From positions 28,251,113-28,315,112 of the forward strand of contig CP137668.1 in NCBI GenBank assembly GCA_037976565.1: a stretch of 64,000 bases of DNA, given 5' to 3'. Made by a program: the position numbers and the translations under genes. The DNA is from Mesocentrotus franciscanus. Lineage: Eukaryota > Echinodermata > Echinoidea > Camarodonta > Strongylocentrotidae. Below are positions 1 through 12,808 of this stretch, piece after piece. Numbering within the stretch: the first letter of the stretch is position 1; each line of letters opens with the position of its first letter. Under the pieces are notes generated by a model. It was not told where the DNA came from, did not search any database, and worked only from the letters and a program-made list of their open reading frames with translations.

Positions 1-2384
1 ACGCGGCCTTGTATGCATATTACTCTACGTGTTATATTCATTGACATATTTTATTTCTAACATTCAAACTTATGCTTGCACAGGTAATACACATAATACC
101 ACTTGGCCTTCTCGGCTCTGCTTTGAATACGAATGCTATATGTCAGCTTTCACGATAATTACCCATGAGAGAGAGTAATTTCCCCTATTGTCCTTCATCA
201 ACCATCCCCAAACACAGCGAATGGACGTGTGCAATGGGCCAGCACACTCGGAAGGACATTCAAATGGTTGCTGAAGGTTACAAAAACTTGTGTACTAAAC
301 TTACCGCACTGAAAGTGATCAGCCAATTTGCCATCGATCCTAATGCGTTTTTGAAGCACGAATTCCTACGATGAAAACAATCTGAATAAGTGGATAGATT
401 AATCACCTCCAAGGCCGAGAAATGGGTATTTATTTGGTCGTTAACCGTTTAAAAAAGTTGTTTGTTTCTCAGGAGATGTAGAAATGAGGTCAACTGTATC
501 AATTAATCACATCAAGATTAACGGCGGACTATTCCCAACGCACCAGGAGATATATTATCATCAACAGACGAGTCAAACAATACTGAAAAGAATTTTATGG
601 GAAAGGGTAACGAGTGTTTTCTTTTTGCCGTCATCTCTTCATTAGATATGAACACATTATCATGATATTGTTGTAAACAAAAAAGAAATGCAATAAGGAA
701 AAGGGTATTGTAAATTGTATTATAAAGTAAAGGGTAGAAATATAGGAGGGGTGTGGAAGTTGCTTACTTTTTATAAGTATATCGCATCAAGTACTCGGTA
801 ACTAGCACATTGGCCGTAATAAATTTAACACCAGCTTCGGAATTCGTATACGCTGTTATTACATTGTATAGCATGGCAGACTGAATAGCTCACCTACTGA
901 ACCAAGTTTGAATGCCGCCACAGTCTCAAGTACCCGCCAATACAAACTGTAATTCTAATTTCTCATATGAAAGGAAAGTAGAACGGTATCAACTATGAAG
1001 ATGTTTGTTGGGGGGTGTAACTAAAATGGGGGAGAGTAAAAATACAAACTAAAGGAACGTCTCTGTGCCCCTCATCCCCTCGCTCCTATGCGCTCTCAAT
1101 TCCCCTGCCCCGCTTCTGTGAACGCGTTGCGATTCGTAAACAGTTTTCAAAACAAGATATTCGGTTATTGTTGTCAAACATGTTATCCCTTCTTAGCCGT
1201 GCCTAATCCCGTACTTAAGAGCAAAGTTGAAGAACTGTCTATTGTGCGTACCACCAGCGTTATATTAAGTGCATAATTGTGTATCTGTAGAAACCTCAAA
1301 GTAAAAAATGGACAATACGTTCTTTTAATTATACTGCATTCCACGAAACCGGTATTTTGTCATCAAAACTAAGTATTGTATAATGTTCCTATTATTGTTC
1401 GGTATTTGAATGGAAAAAGCAAATATGTTGCAGAATATGAAAATGATAAACTAAAGAAAGATCGGAAATGAAAAAAAAATGTCTTCGTAGCTGGCTAAAT
1501 CGTTGTCCAAATGATATCTGATGAATTTATAGATGTTATTGAAATTTTGGAAATATAAGCGTTATACTGATGCATGGAGATATTAAGAACAAACTGCAAA
1601 ACTTGTGAAATGTGAATGTCTCCCAAAAGTCATAACGTGTATTTTTATGTATTCTTATATCACATGAAATCTCTATACCATTTAGAAAGTTCTGGGCCAG
1701 CTTTGTCTCTCTTCGTTAAGATCTCATCCACACATTTGTAGCTTCTCATTTTGTCACCAGATTTAGCTTAGAATCTCTCCTCTCCATCGCAGTACCAAAG
1801 AACCATTTCATGCTTTTGAAAACTTACCACTTTTATCCCATCTTTTGCTATTCACATATACATGTACCATCAATAACCGCGCTTCCTTCGTAAAAACTCA
1901 TCACAAAGAGTTTGTTTTTCTGCCATGCATGCACGGCTGTTTCCCCGTGTTTTCAGCATCCCTTTTAGCAATCATGGAACTCATCAGTAATGTTCCATTC
2001 TCTTTGATTACATCTCCCAAAGCCTGTGGCGACACAGAAGCCTTACTAGACACTGTAACACTTCTCATGACTCACGAAGTCTGTGGATCTTTTGTTGCTT
2101 TGAGAGTCCTAAACCGGTTTGCGGATCAAATATCGATTGCATGCTACAATTAGTTTTTTTCTTCTTTTCTTTCCAGCAAATTAAATAGATCCACTGACAC
2201 TCGTCTACTTCAAATTGTACATTTTCACACCACCCTGCATCAGAATGTTTATCTGCCCATAAGGCCATTACACTGAATTCGTATTATCTATGAATCTTAA
2301 ATGATTTTTTTTTTACATTCGTAATGCGGGAAATGAATGTCTAACTCGTTAATGTTTCGTTTCATTTTCCTCTCTTTTACATAG
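1..2384. other. Non-coding DNA upstream of the first putative exon
   Basis: AT-rich sequence with no recognisable gene, RNA or repeat family. The longest open frame (1845-2153, + strand, 102 codons) overlaps an open frame on the other strand. It shows no domain and has no good splice context. The last 25 bases before 2385 form a pyrimidine-rich run (TTTCATTTTCCTCTCTTTTA) ending in CATAG, which reads as a splice acceptor. The stretch is therefore best seen as intron or upstream DNA of a + strand gene. Confidence 0.5.
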
Positions 2385-2469
2385 TTGACATCCGGGCATT
2401 AGCGGCCATGCGAAACGTTGCAGGAAACCCGTTCCAGCAGACGGCAATTTTCCAATCGTCGCCCTATGG
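2385..2469 (+). CDS. Putative internal coding exon, 85 nt, gene unknown
   Basis: Seen: a strong polypyrimidine tract and acceptor (CTCTTTTACATAG) immediately before 2385, and a near-perfect donor (GG|GTAAGTCG) after 2469. Of the three frames, two stop within the exon and one is open throughout. The open frame starts by completing a codon with two bases (upstream intron phase 1) and ends with two bases of a Gly codon (downstream intron phase 2). It reads DIRALAAMRN, then VAGNPFQQTAIFQSSPYG. The exon is richer in GC than its surroundings and contains CpG. The Gln/Ser/Pro/Gly-rich end suggests a linker rather than a folded domain. I do not recognise the protein family. It is the best coding candidate in the window, but it rests on splice signals and an open frame only. 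Confidence 0.5.
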
Positions 2470-2755
2470 GTAAGTCGTCTGCCTTTTTATGCAAAATAAT
2501 TATTATGCAGTCATGAGTCAGATGTTATAAGGATACACCATGTTCTCTTCTTGCTTAACGATGTAATGGATTGTGCATGTAAATACGGACAAAAATAGTT
2601 ACGGGACATAATAGGGAGAGTATTTTTGTATTCTTTACTTCCCTCATTTTTTGCTTCTCCTGTTTTTTGTTGGGCATGGTACTCTTGGTTCTTGTGAAGG
2701 TCATGTGAGGGTGCGTCCATGCCATCTTTTATTTACCTCAATCGATTATCCTTAA

Positions 2756-3010
2756 TTTGCTGTCCATACGGTTTTAAATACCACGTCCGGCAGCACGCAG
2801 ACGTATCTCATACTATCAAGACAGTAACATGAGATGACATGTCGCTGTCCATACGACGTGACACAACTCAGTTTGCTAAGAAATGCTATATTTCAGATCT
2901 TACTACGTATGGACAGCGAATCTGGATTGTATTTTGCTGCCCATACAATGTGAGATATCTCGGCGTGGCAAAAAACGTGGCTTGACACCTCTCAGCGTAT
3001 GGACAGCAAA
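2756..3010. mobile_element. Cluster of inverted GCTGTCCATACG repeats, MITE-like
   Basis: A 12-13 base word, GCTGTCCATACG, occurs five times in 255 bases in alternating orientation: 2759-2770 (+), 2843-2855 (+), 2906-2918 (-), 2935-2946 (+, one mismatch plus a base) and 2996-3007 (-). The outermost copies form 15-bp perfect terminal inverted repeats (TTTGCTGTCCATACG, 2756-2770 and 2996-3010). Inside are two nested inverted pairs: 2843-2855 with 2906-2918 (13 bp, perfect) and 2931-2946 with 2997-3012 (one mismatch). Terminal and subterminal copies of one word are typical of the ends of DNA transposons, where transposase binds. No clear target duplication was found, and the family was not recognised. 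Confidence 0.55.
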
Positions 3011-3012
3011 AT

Positions 3013-6000
3013 CCAGTCGAGTAGTTATGGAATAAAAACTGTCATGGACGCGTCTTTAAAGGTGAAGGGAGGTCTGATGATGTTAAAGTGGTCTTTCGAT
3101 CGAGGTGCACATGGGCGGAGGTGGTGGTGGTGGTGAACAGAGTTATGCACTGGATGGGTTTTAGGGGGCTCATAATGCGACCTCTAGTGACGATATAGCC
3201 GAGATGGGTTAAAGAAAATCATTCGTGATGACATATACGTAGTAATATTTATAATCAGTTTAAAAAGTCCTACTTCATGTATCTAAATCTTAGTGCTGTT
3301 TGGTGTGATACACTTATCGTAGAACTGCAACATTACGAAGTAGAAAAACAAGATTAGACTACAGGCTTCTACAATATAGTCCATTATCAATTATTCACTA
3401 TTTATGTCCTATGAGAGTTATCCCTCTATATTTTTTAAGTACAACGTATTATTATGACGGGGTATATTACTCCAGCTGTAAGAAAGTAAGAAATTGAAGG
3501 GATGAATTAATTTCCTGCTTTACACTGATTTTAAGGAACTGTGCTCTGAACGTATATCAAATTTCTTTCACCAGCATGTCCAGAAAGGGACATCATGAGT
3601 CCCTACCCCAGTCTGCACCAACCCATTATGATATGAAATAGACAACATGATATTATAAAAAAAAGAGACATGCGATCACGCAATTATGATGATGTTGATT
3701 ATCCCACTAATTACATCCCATACAAGGTCATATTCTATACCGAATGGCGATTAACTAATGGTGTTCAGAAATGTGGTAATTCATTCGGAACGAGCCTATA
3801 ATACTTTTTCTCACCATCCGACCTGTATCCCATCATATCTACCATCTATCGTTGTAGTGTCCTTGTAATACCAGCGTTCTGTCAGTTTCACTAATTATTG
3901 GGCACCATACTTAAACCCGAGGATAATATCATAGTTCGGTTTTTAGATATGAACCAATAAAACGAAATGTTCGTTTACTGCCATTTCTTAATCATATGCA
4001 AGTCAATTTACTACCAGTACCATCATAAGTAGATTATAATTTTCAGTCTTTCTTTGATCACTTTATTATTACTCACATGAGTGATATGACAAAATCGACT
4101 TTTATTAATTCTCTGTTAGAATACTTTTCGTAATATCGAATTTCAGTTAGAATTGATGTTCTAAAACCGATTTGACGTGGTTAGAATCATAATTTTCCCT
4201 CACACTGCCTCAACGATGGAAATGTATTCCCTATAACGGCAACTTATAGCGCTAGTGTCCATCTACCTGGATAATAATTGACATCGACCTGCATCGACAG
4301 AGAGCTGTAACGTGTTTTTCTAATCGACTCCAATTTCAAAAACGCACAAAGCGTGACCAGTCTAATCTATAGCGTCCATTTTCTTAGCGCCTTTTTGTAA
4401 ACTGCAATAATTATTTTCTGTGCGCTCATGCCGTACACTATGAAGTCATAATTTTCTGTCAGGCTCTCTCCCTCCCCTCTTATCAATCTGTCCTCTCAGT
4501 TTATCGAGTGTGCATAGCAGAGTACATTTACATCTATATATTTCTTTCTCGAAAGGGGATGAAAATTCGATACTATGTAATCTTTTGTCGCGATAATTGA
4601 GAGTCGATTGTGACTGTGGTCTGTCTGTATTGTCGTCTGCCTCGGAACCCACCCTTTCCGCATGAAGATTAAAAAAAAAACCTATCACTCTCTTACATTT
4701 TTATTGTTGTTATTTTCACTTTTTAGCTAATTACCTTGGTCGTGTTATTGATACCAGAGAGCCTTGCCATTTTTGTTGTGATAATACTCTAAACCAGATC
4801 CAAAAGTTACAGACATTATTGTTGCAGACATAGAGTAGGTGTACATTTTTTTTGTGGAGAGGTCAAGCAAAGTACAGCATATTCATTTAAACTGCTTCTA
4901 GAAATTTGGACTTGATCTCTTTTTATGTATGCCAAGGTTATGTTAAATGCTTTGAACATGAATTATTCTCTCTTTATCCTACTTAAATATGATACCATAA
5001 ATATTAAAGTACGTATATGTAATCTAATCAGAGTGCCCACCATCTGAACCTATATAAGCCAGTAAAATACTACTCAAAAGGTTATGTTGATGGTAATTCT
5101 TTGCTCTTTGGCCATATTAGTCCATTATGTTTTTCTTCATACGAAGTTTTGTTTTATTTTAAATCTTGGATAAATCATGACAATGCACTATAATGTCACC
5201 AAAACTCTAGCTTAATCTAAAATTCTTATAGTTTTTATGTATATTACTTGTTTCAAGGAGGTTGATGTGGGGTCAGGGCTATTTTACTTTAATCTTACAT
5301 GTTTGAAGAGAATAAAATAATGAACTTGTATATACAAAAGGGCGATCTTTTCTCAACCATGCAATAATTGACCACAGGAATACCCAGACATACAAGCATG
5401 GTCAGATTAAAAATATAGGCCTAGGCCTATATCATTTTAATTTCACTTCTCAGAGTTATTTCCTGAACTAAACCTGATGCCTCCGAGAGAGTCTTTAACT
5501 ACCTATCCACTTCTTGAAAATCCAACTTGTTAAGATCTGGACCCACACCGATCCCCTCTCTCCAGCCCCAATAAAAAAAAATCAACCGGTAGCCCCTGAA
5601 TACAAAGAATAGTCATAGATATTATGTGTAAATGTATCTTAAAATGTGCTATTGTGTCTATAGTTAATGACCCGCATGCCAAAAATGAATAATAGAGCCT
5701 TTTTATGAAACTCCAATATCTAACCAAAGCACAATCCATGAGATTATTGCAGTGGAGTACTTCGACTTCGACAAAGGCGGAAAATAAGCGTGACTTTATT
5801 TTATATCGTTGAAGTCTGCAAATACTATTGCAAAGAAGTACGAGTTTCCCCTTCCATTCCTTTTTAGCCCATTGTAATTATTCACCCGTCTTTGATTCTG
5901 CGACCTTCTTTGTCCTAGATGATGATAATTTTATTTATCCCACACATTCTAATATAATTTAAGATAGTTAAGATCGTATATTTGTATGCTGAGTGTCAAA

Positions 6001-6269
6001 GATTTATGAAAGGAATAAAATTATATTCATTTTATCATATTCATAAACAGCTCTTCAGGTCGGAAACCAATGCTGTATAAAAATAAACGCCAATTTCATA
6101 ATCACAAAGGTGGGAAAGGTGCTCACAATTTGTAATGTTTATATTAGAGGCCTAGTGAATGTTCCGTTCATGAGCTTGCTTTAACAAAGGATAAACACGC
6201 AATATTAACTTTTAACAAAGCCTTGCATTACCACAAGCCAAAATTAATACCTTGATCCCAAGTTAGTAA
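3013..6269. other. Non-coding AT-rich stretch
   Basis: No open frame with recognisable content and no RNA gene seen. The only distinct items are a (GGT)n-like run near 3118-3135 (GGCGGAGGTGGTGGTGGTGG) and the 20-bp palindrome at 5413-5432, listed separately. The rest is ordinary low-GC sequence consistent with intron. Confidence 0.5.
5413..5432. repeat. 20-bp perfect palindrome
   Basis: ATATAGGCCTAGGCCTATAT is self-complementary over all 20 bases. Its core is two copies of AGGCCT overlapping at a central AvrII-like CCTAGG. The AGGCCTA word recurs in this window (for example near 6150, 11060, 12450 and 24940) and looks like a compositional habit of the genome. No function is claimed. Confidence 0.8.
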
Positions 6270-6518
6270 TCTCTCTCTCTCTCTCCCTCTTTCTCTTTCT
6301 CTCTCTTTCTCCCTCTCTCTTGTTCACAGCATGCCACCATCAAAAGTATACTCATTTATTATTCTCACTATTTTGGTGCTTTTTCAACGGCCCTTTTTTC
6401 CATGTTCGTTTACGAATTACCCTTACAGTTCAGTCGCGTGCACAAATCAAACGAGTTCACCCTTCATAAAGTAAAAGCATTCAAGTCGCGTGTCGTCTGT
6501 GAGTTCGCCCCCATCCCT

Positions 6519-6564
<46 letters not shown>

Positions 6565-6568
6565 TTCT
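6270..6568 (+). repeat. Two (CT)n tracts
   Basis: Imperfect CT/CCCT/CTTT runs occupy about 6270-6321 and 6514-6568 on the + strand. They account for the Ser/Leu-only open frame across 6402-6638, which is a low-complexity artefact. Unique sequence lies between the two tracts. Confidence 0.9.
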
Positions 6569-6659
6569 ACGTCTATCCCTCCTTTTATCTAATCATTCTC
6601 TTTCTCTCTATCCTCACTGTCTGTTTCTTTTCTTCTAAATGGCCACTGGCTACATAACA

Positions 6660-7560
6660 GATGACTCTGCGACGTGAATTACTGCGAAACATCGCCCGAA
6701 CAGACTAGGGGAATGCCTACGAGCGCACTGAGCGCCTCGTTAAACGATCGTTTTTGCCCGCGTGACCCGAACTGGACTAACACACAGCCTTCCTTTCCTG
6801 ATCAAATTAAACCCTCTACTTGTTTTTCTTTTGTCTCCCCCCCAATTTCCTCTATATCATTCAAAATAAACCACGAAAACGTTTAACATAAAAGCATGGC
6901 TGCGACGTAGTGTATTATTTATACACAGTTTTGTCTTTGATGCAGTAACAACGTAGACATTAAGCTGATGTGAAACTTTGTACAGAAAAAGATTTTTGTA
7001 TTTGATATATAGAAAAACAATTTTTCAAATTAGTTGATAATCTATTAGTACTCGCATCAGAACTACCTATCAAGTTAAGTGACCCTATACATTTGTAGGA
7101 TCCGTATTTTGTTGAAAATATGTGAGCAAATTGACAAATCTTCTGAACTTGGTGGAATCACCTATTCGGTTGTACGTGGTGGAAGGAACCTCTTTAGACG
7201 ACACAAGCACAAGCCTATACAACACCCCCCTACCCAGTGTTGCATCCGGCAGTGGTCATAAACCTGCAAAAAGGGTGACTTATCCCTTTAAACCAGGTAC
7301 GCGTGCGAGGACACCACTGGGTTGGTGATGCGGTCAGCACGACACCAGGCGAGCTGACTGCTGGCACGAGCCGAACGAGGAATAGGTGGAGGAGATGATT
7401 GATATACGGCCAGCACGTGGACAATAATTATAGCACAAGGGAGTGAGGTGTCCGAACTGACGGACAGTTTAGTGACGAGGGCACGCGACCTGAAATTGGA
7501 TCTCACGATGAGGTCTTGGTTCCTGACCCGGCCTATAGTGTGTGGGACTTGTTTTGCCAA
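6660..7560. other. CpG-containing, higher-GC island between pyrimidine tracts
   Basis: The stretches 6660-6780 and 7150-7550 have many CpG and a higher GC content than the surrounding 10 kb. Several frames stay open on both strands. One + frame (about 7116-7328) reads YVVEGTSLDD and later GHKPAKRVTYPFKPGTRARTPLG. A donor-like CCAG|GTACGC lies at 7295 and weak acceptor-like AGs at 7098 and 7126. That could be an exon, but two other frames are open over the same bases and the splice signals are poor. It could equally be an enhancer or promoter, or an old repeat. Not resolved. Confidence 0.25.
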
Positions 7561-7564
7561 GGAG

Positions 7565-8041
7565 TTTGGCCTGGCCCCTCCTCCTTACCCTCCTTCTACA
7601 TCCTCTTCCTCATCCTCTTCCTATCTTTTCTCATCCATCTCAATCTCCATCGCCCGTTCTCTCAACTTTTTGATTCTCCTCATCTGTCCTCATTCTATAT
7701 GCTTGCATGCAGGTACGTGTATGACTGTTAGGTTCATACGAGTTACTCCATAATTACGAAATAGTCCTTATGCTTTATACATTTTAATTCGGACCTTCTC
7801 CCCTTCTCACTCTCCGCATCTCCTATATTTTGATTGCCCATATTTTTTCTGTCCCTTCCTATGAGTTTATCTCTTTTCCCCTCTCCCTTCATTTTCCTTT
7901 TCTTTCCCCATCACCTCCATCGTCCCTTTCTACTAGTTTCTCCTTCGCTCCATCTCGCCTTACCCCTCTCTCTCTCTTCATCTCTGTGTCATTCTCTTTC
8001 ATCATCCGTCCCCCCCCCGCCCTCTCTGTACCCATCTCCCC

Positions 8042-8127
<86 letters not shown>
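7565..8127 (+). repeat. Long pyrimidine tract with (CT)n core
   Basis: C and T dominate the + strand over most of 7565-7690 and 7795-8127. The core from about 8045 to 8127 is almost pure (CT)n with a single CCTT interruption near 8086. The open frames here encode only Ser/Leu or, on the other strand, Arg/Glu repeats, and are not genes. Uninterrupted (CT)n of this length can form H-DNA or bind GAGA-type factors. That is general knowledge, not something shown here. Confidence 0.9.
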
Positions 8128-8128
<1 letters not shown>

Positions 8129-8947
8129 GACCGAGTTCACGACCTTTCTTTCTCCCTGATCGAGTGACCATGAGGTCATGTGATACCCGAGTAGAAGGAC
8201 TTGCGTATACACATATCAGTGACTATACTTTCCTTGGGATAGGGATGAGTAGGTTTTTCCCCTCTCGGGGGAAACATTCCTCCATCTAAATTTGGAGATC
8301 TTTTCTCGAATATTTTCTCTCCCGTTGATGAAAATGCTACCTATCTAGTACCATCACCCTCAGGAGTATAGGATGAATGTATTTTTTAAAATAATGATTG
8401 CCTTTCGTCAATTCTGCAGATCAAACTTTGGGATAAACATCTTTCGTAAAAGGCTCAGTTTTCTCATAAGGCTTGTGTAGCAGCTAAGCCCATGCACACG
8501 ACTGTCGACTTTATTATTTTGAACGGTTAAATACCTTTCTCTTGTTGCTTGTTTTGGCAAGTATGTCGTTGAAACAGCGATGTGGTCGAGTCTCTCACAG
8601 TCTTACTAGTTCATCACATGCATAAGATCAAAGATGTAGGCCGTAAACATGGAGAATGAATTGTTTCTGTTCATTTATAATAGTTCAGACAAACGCTATT
8701 TTAACTACTTTTTGGAATATGGAGAATATTATTATTATAAGACTTGTGTGATTGTTGTATTGTGGATGTAGATGTGTTATTTGTATGTTGGTTTTTATGA
8801 TGAATGGAAACAACGTTTTGTTTTCAATATTATGATGGTATACTGGGTATTGCCCCCAAGTTAGTTTATGCACTTGATGTTCTCTCTAGTTCTATTCACT
8901 CTTAATTTATATCTTAATCTATCACCTTTCCCCTTTGTTAGGTGACA

Positions 8948-8995
8948 GTAACCATGGTAACGAAACTACGCCCACTTCACAGTTGCCATGGCGCT
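8948..8995. promoter_or_regulatory. Pair of RFX X-box-like sites
   Basis: GTAACCATGGTAAC at 8948-8961 fits every position of the 14-base X-box consensus GTHNYYATRRNAAC, bound by RFX factors in ciliary gene promoters. A second copy starts 34 bases later: GTTGCCATGGCGCT (8982-8995). It keeps the left half and the centre but loses the right AAC. Two CGCCC boxes (ACTACGCCCAC near 8966, CCACGCCCATG near 9000) sit between and just after them, as for Sp/KLF sites. The cluster lies in otherwise AT-rich DNA. The match is direct; binding and the target gene are inference. Confidence 0.45.
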
Positions 8996-9530
8996 GAACC
9001 ACGCCCATGACAACTATTTGCCGTTAAAAAGGCCGCAATTAAAAGGTTCGAGAGAATGCGTGATTTTTTGGAGTTTTGTGAAGTGAAATTCTAGATTTTT
9101 TTTTACTTTGACATTTTTGTGGCGTGTGAGTGCCATATGTATCAAACTGTTAGCTCGTCCCTTCTGTTATTCTTTGCTGAACACAAACAGATTATTATTC
9201 TCGGTGTCTTTCAAGTTGATTGCTTTGTTTCTTGTTTCTGTTTTCATTTATTTTTGTTGATCTATTTTCTTCTGTATTCATTTATTTATTTACCTTATCC
9301 ATATCTTCGCGATTTTGCAGTGGTGTGTGATGTGAATTCTGCTAAAAATTCAAACTCGAAATCTTTCCACTGTTTCAAACTAAAAACAAAAAATGTAGTT
9401 AATAAATAGGGGATTTCATATTCAAATACACATTTTAAAATACGATTTTGAGTAGGCTTCTTTCGTTGTGCTCGCAAATACACGGGAAACCGGTAGGCTC
9501 CAAGTTAAATTTTGGCTCAATTTGCGTCAT

Positions 9531-9548
9531 ATTTTGGCGCGCCAAAAT
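9531..9548. promoter_or_regulatory. 18-bp palindrome with overlapping E2F-like sites
   Basis: ATTTTGGCGCGCCAAAAT is a perfect palindrome and reads TTTGGCGC on both strands, the core recognised by E2F/DP (TTTSGCGC). TTTTGGCT half-copies flank it, near 9510 and 9547 (the second on the overlapping arm). It lies about 570 bases after the X-box pair. This may be a cell-cycle-responsive element, or chance in an AT-rich flank. Confidence 0.35.
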
Positions 9549-12500
9549 TTGGCTTGCTTTTCAAAGCTGATTCCCCCTGACTAGTGATGATTATAGTTTC
9601 CTCCTTGTCCTTGATTGCAATAAAATCTCAATTCATTTTTTCTGTGCATGTTTAGAGTGTCTTAGAATTGATTGACAATTGATTGTTTTGGCGTCTAGTG
9701 AAAATTTTGTCCGACTTTTGATAGTTTCTATATATTTGCAGCGTAATCCTTTTTCATTTTGTGTTGCCCAAAGTGCCTTCAATTCTTTCGTGAAATAATA
9801 CCCAAAACATTTATGATCCCTCATTTTTTTCTCAATTTTTACAAAATATGAATTTATGTATAGTCAGTTCAGGAATAGAGTTTATAAAAAAATACATGAT
9901 ACTTGATGTATCCTGTTATACAAAATAGAAGAAAAAAGCAAGAAGATTTAAACATTTACCTTTATTGTTGATCACCAAACAATATCTTTGATTCAATCCG
10001 AAATCAGATGAATTGTATTACGATTTGTCATTATGCATGGTCAGGGCATGATACTAACGTGTTACCCCTGTCTTTGATATTTTATTGCAATTTTCATATA
10101 TTTTGAGCACCTTTTTGAGGTGAAACATCTAGAATATATCCTTTCATTCACTATTTTGTGTTTTAGAGATAGACCTGTAAAGAGATTGCAATGAATTCAC
10201 ACTCACCGCTACAAGGTTGTTAATATGTTTAATGGAAGAGAGAAAACAAAACAAATTTTTAATATATCGCGGATTCATTATAGAAATCAAGCTCTTTATA
10301 GTATGTATGTTCGTTTAATTGCCTACATTTTCTACAAACTATCTGCTGCTTATTTTTGTCTTATGGCATTCATTGGAAGATATTTGATATTTTTATGTAG
10401 ATAGATTTTAGAGTCTCACAATGGAAAGGTAAGCATATACGTTTCTGATTGCTTCTATAAGTCACTAAGCAAACATAAACCAATAACAATTGATTCAATT
10501 TTCAAACAAGAAAGTCGTTTGAGGATACAAAGATATTAGTCAAATAATATTCATTCAAACGATATTCAAAATATTATTCAAACAATGATGTATACCCGAA
10601 AGGAAAAAAAGTATGTATTTTTAAAATCGAAATTGCAAGGGAAAGGGTCATTTCCCGACCTGGCATAGTAGTTGCCCCCACCGCTGAGTTCAACCTTACT
10701 AAATCCATTAAAGTTCAGCATAACTATTTTTACACGAGTCCCCTGCAAGACGTGGATCGTCTGTGTAAAGCATTCATCGAAATTGGTAGTGACGGCTGTG
10801 AATTATTTAGGGGACTCTTGCACCATCAGTATCATCATTTCCGTCATTACCCGATCCTTAAATAGGCAACGTCAATTTGCCCCCAATCGATTTTACAGAT
10901 ATTCTAATCTCTCGCTTGTCTTCTCCTCCTTCTTTCTCCCCAAACCCTAAAAATTCAGCAGTCTCCTATTCCCCGGACGAATTAGAAATATATCGACCGA
11001 AACCGTAGCTGATGATTATTGATTCTATTTTATTTGTCAGCAGATGAGTATACTGTATAGGCCTTTTCTTTCCCCGAATGACAAAATACCAAAGCAGGCT
11101 TAGCTTAGCATGCTTTGGCATACCCCAGTGAAAAAGGAGAAGAAGAAGAAGGAGGAAGACGACGACGAAAAGAAAAACAGAAAAATTACACGATAAGACA
11201 AAACGAGAAGAAGGAACAATTTCTAGTCTATCTTCATGATATTATTGGTCTGCACACAAAGCCGGCTAATCTCAATTCAGAATTCTGCTAAATGAAATAT
11301 GACACTCAATAAGTAAGCCTAGATTTGTAGAATACGGGAAAAAACAAAGACTGTAATTTGCTTGTAATCGTGATGCGTTCACAATGGATATATTAAATGA
11401 AATGTTATTTGCCCACGCCTCTCTCCAAAGTGTATGTTTAGACAAAAAAACGGGGAGATAGAAGAAAAAGAAAGAAGTTCCTCAAATAATAGCCTTAGCT
11501 ATTTGATAAAGAAGGAAATAAAAGCTAAAAATCGAACGAATTTACAGCAGAGATGTTTGTGTCACTGTGATGGGCATATCCTATCGATATCTGTGCTATC
11601 TGAATAAAAGGAAGGGTGGATGATAGTATTGTGTCAAATATTGACGAATTTAACCCCCTGAGGTGAAAAAACAGACCCCCGGAGACAATAAGTACCAAAC
11701 CAAAGCGGATTTTGATCAGAAAAGAGATAATGGGTGCATTATTTTGATGAAAAGAATGATGACGGGGGGTCTGTAGTTGGATGAACAGTTGAACAGTTTA
11801 TTACATTGATATTAAAGCTTGAAAAAGGCACAGACATGATATTTCAGCACCATGGTTTCATGGAAAAGTTAGGATATTCCGAGAGAATATGAATTAATTT
11901 TGTGACTGAACATCCTTTCATTTTAATTTTCAACATTGCATTGATTACGCGAGATAATTTGTTAATGCGCATGCGCGTAATCAGCTGATTCATGTGCCAG
12001 CGTAAAGTGTCAAGTTGAATTGGGAAAAACAATGAACAAATTCCTGAACTATCATATCAATGTTCAAACGTCTCGCCATTTTACAACTTCTTAGAGGGAA
12101 CTGCCACGAAATACACAACAGCTCGGGATAAGGTAATCTCGTCCCTATTTTATCTATGTGACGAATTGTTTTTATTCTGAACCAACATTACAGTCCCAAG
12201 TGATGTTATTTGTGTTAGTGATATCGGGTGAAGATGTTGAAGTAGCGCAAATGTTCAGCTTTCAGACATTCAGGTGAAACTTGCTACTCTCTACAGCGTA
12301 ATTTCGAATTCGGTTCAAGAATAAAGGCCTAATTACTTCGTGTTCCAGTATTCAGTTAACTAATCAATTATTATTTGTTATTTGATTTTTTTTTTTAAAC
12401 AAAGGCAATTACCAAACTTACCAAAATTTTGGGGGATGAAAGGGGGAGGCCTACAAAGTACATGTACAACAACAAAAGTTAAGGAGGGGTGAAATTTACT

Positions 12501-12780
12501 CTGTAGAAAAAGGATGAAAATAGAGTAACATATATTTAATGAATGAAACTTAGATATTTATTGGTATGATTGATAAGATCAAAGTTGATTGAGGATTAAT
12601 ATCTTTCTAAAAAACAAGATAATTGTCCAGAATTAGAGTGGCTAAGCCTAAGTCTTAATGTGTGTTTTTTTCAAGATTGCTTTGTATCACTGGTTTGATA
12701 ATGTCACGACTTGTATGTTGGCCTATATAGAATAGATTTATCAAATCCATCAGTGATGACAAGGTCTGATACATTCTCTA
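9549..12780. other. Non-coding stretch, nothing recognised
   Basis: AT-rich DNA without credible genes. A purine tract (AAGGAGAAGAAGAAGAAGGAGGAAGACGACGACG) lies around 11130-11170. The short open frames look random. The first TACATGTA octamer of the window is at 12459-12466. Confidence 0.5.
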
Positions 12781-12808
12781 TTTACCTCAGTACGGAAATT
12801 CAGAATTT

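Noticed and set aside
7830..8289. Open frames of 109-151 codons and their minus-strand partners
   Set aside because: They translate (CT)n or (GA)n microsatellite DNA into Ser/Leu or Arg/Glu runs; there is no complex sequence and no start or splice context.
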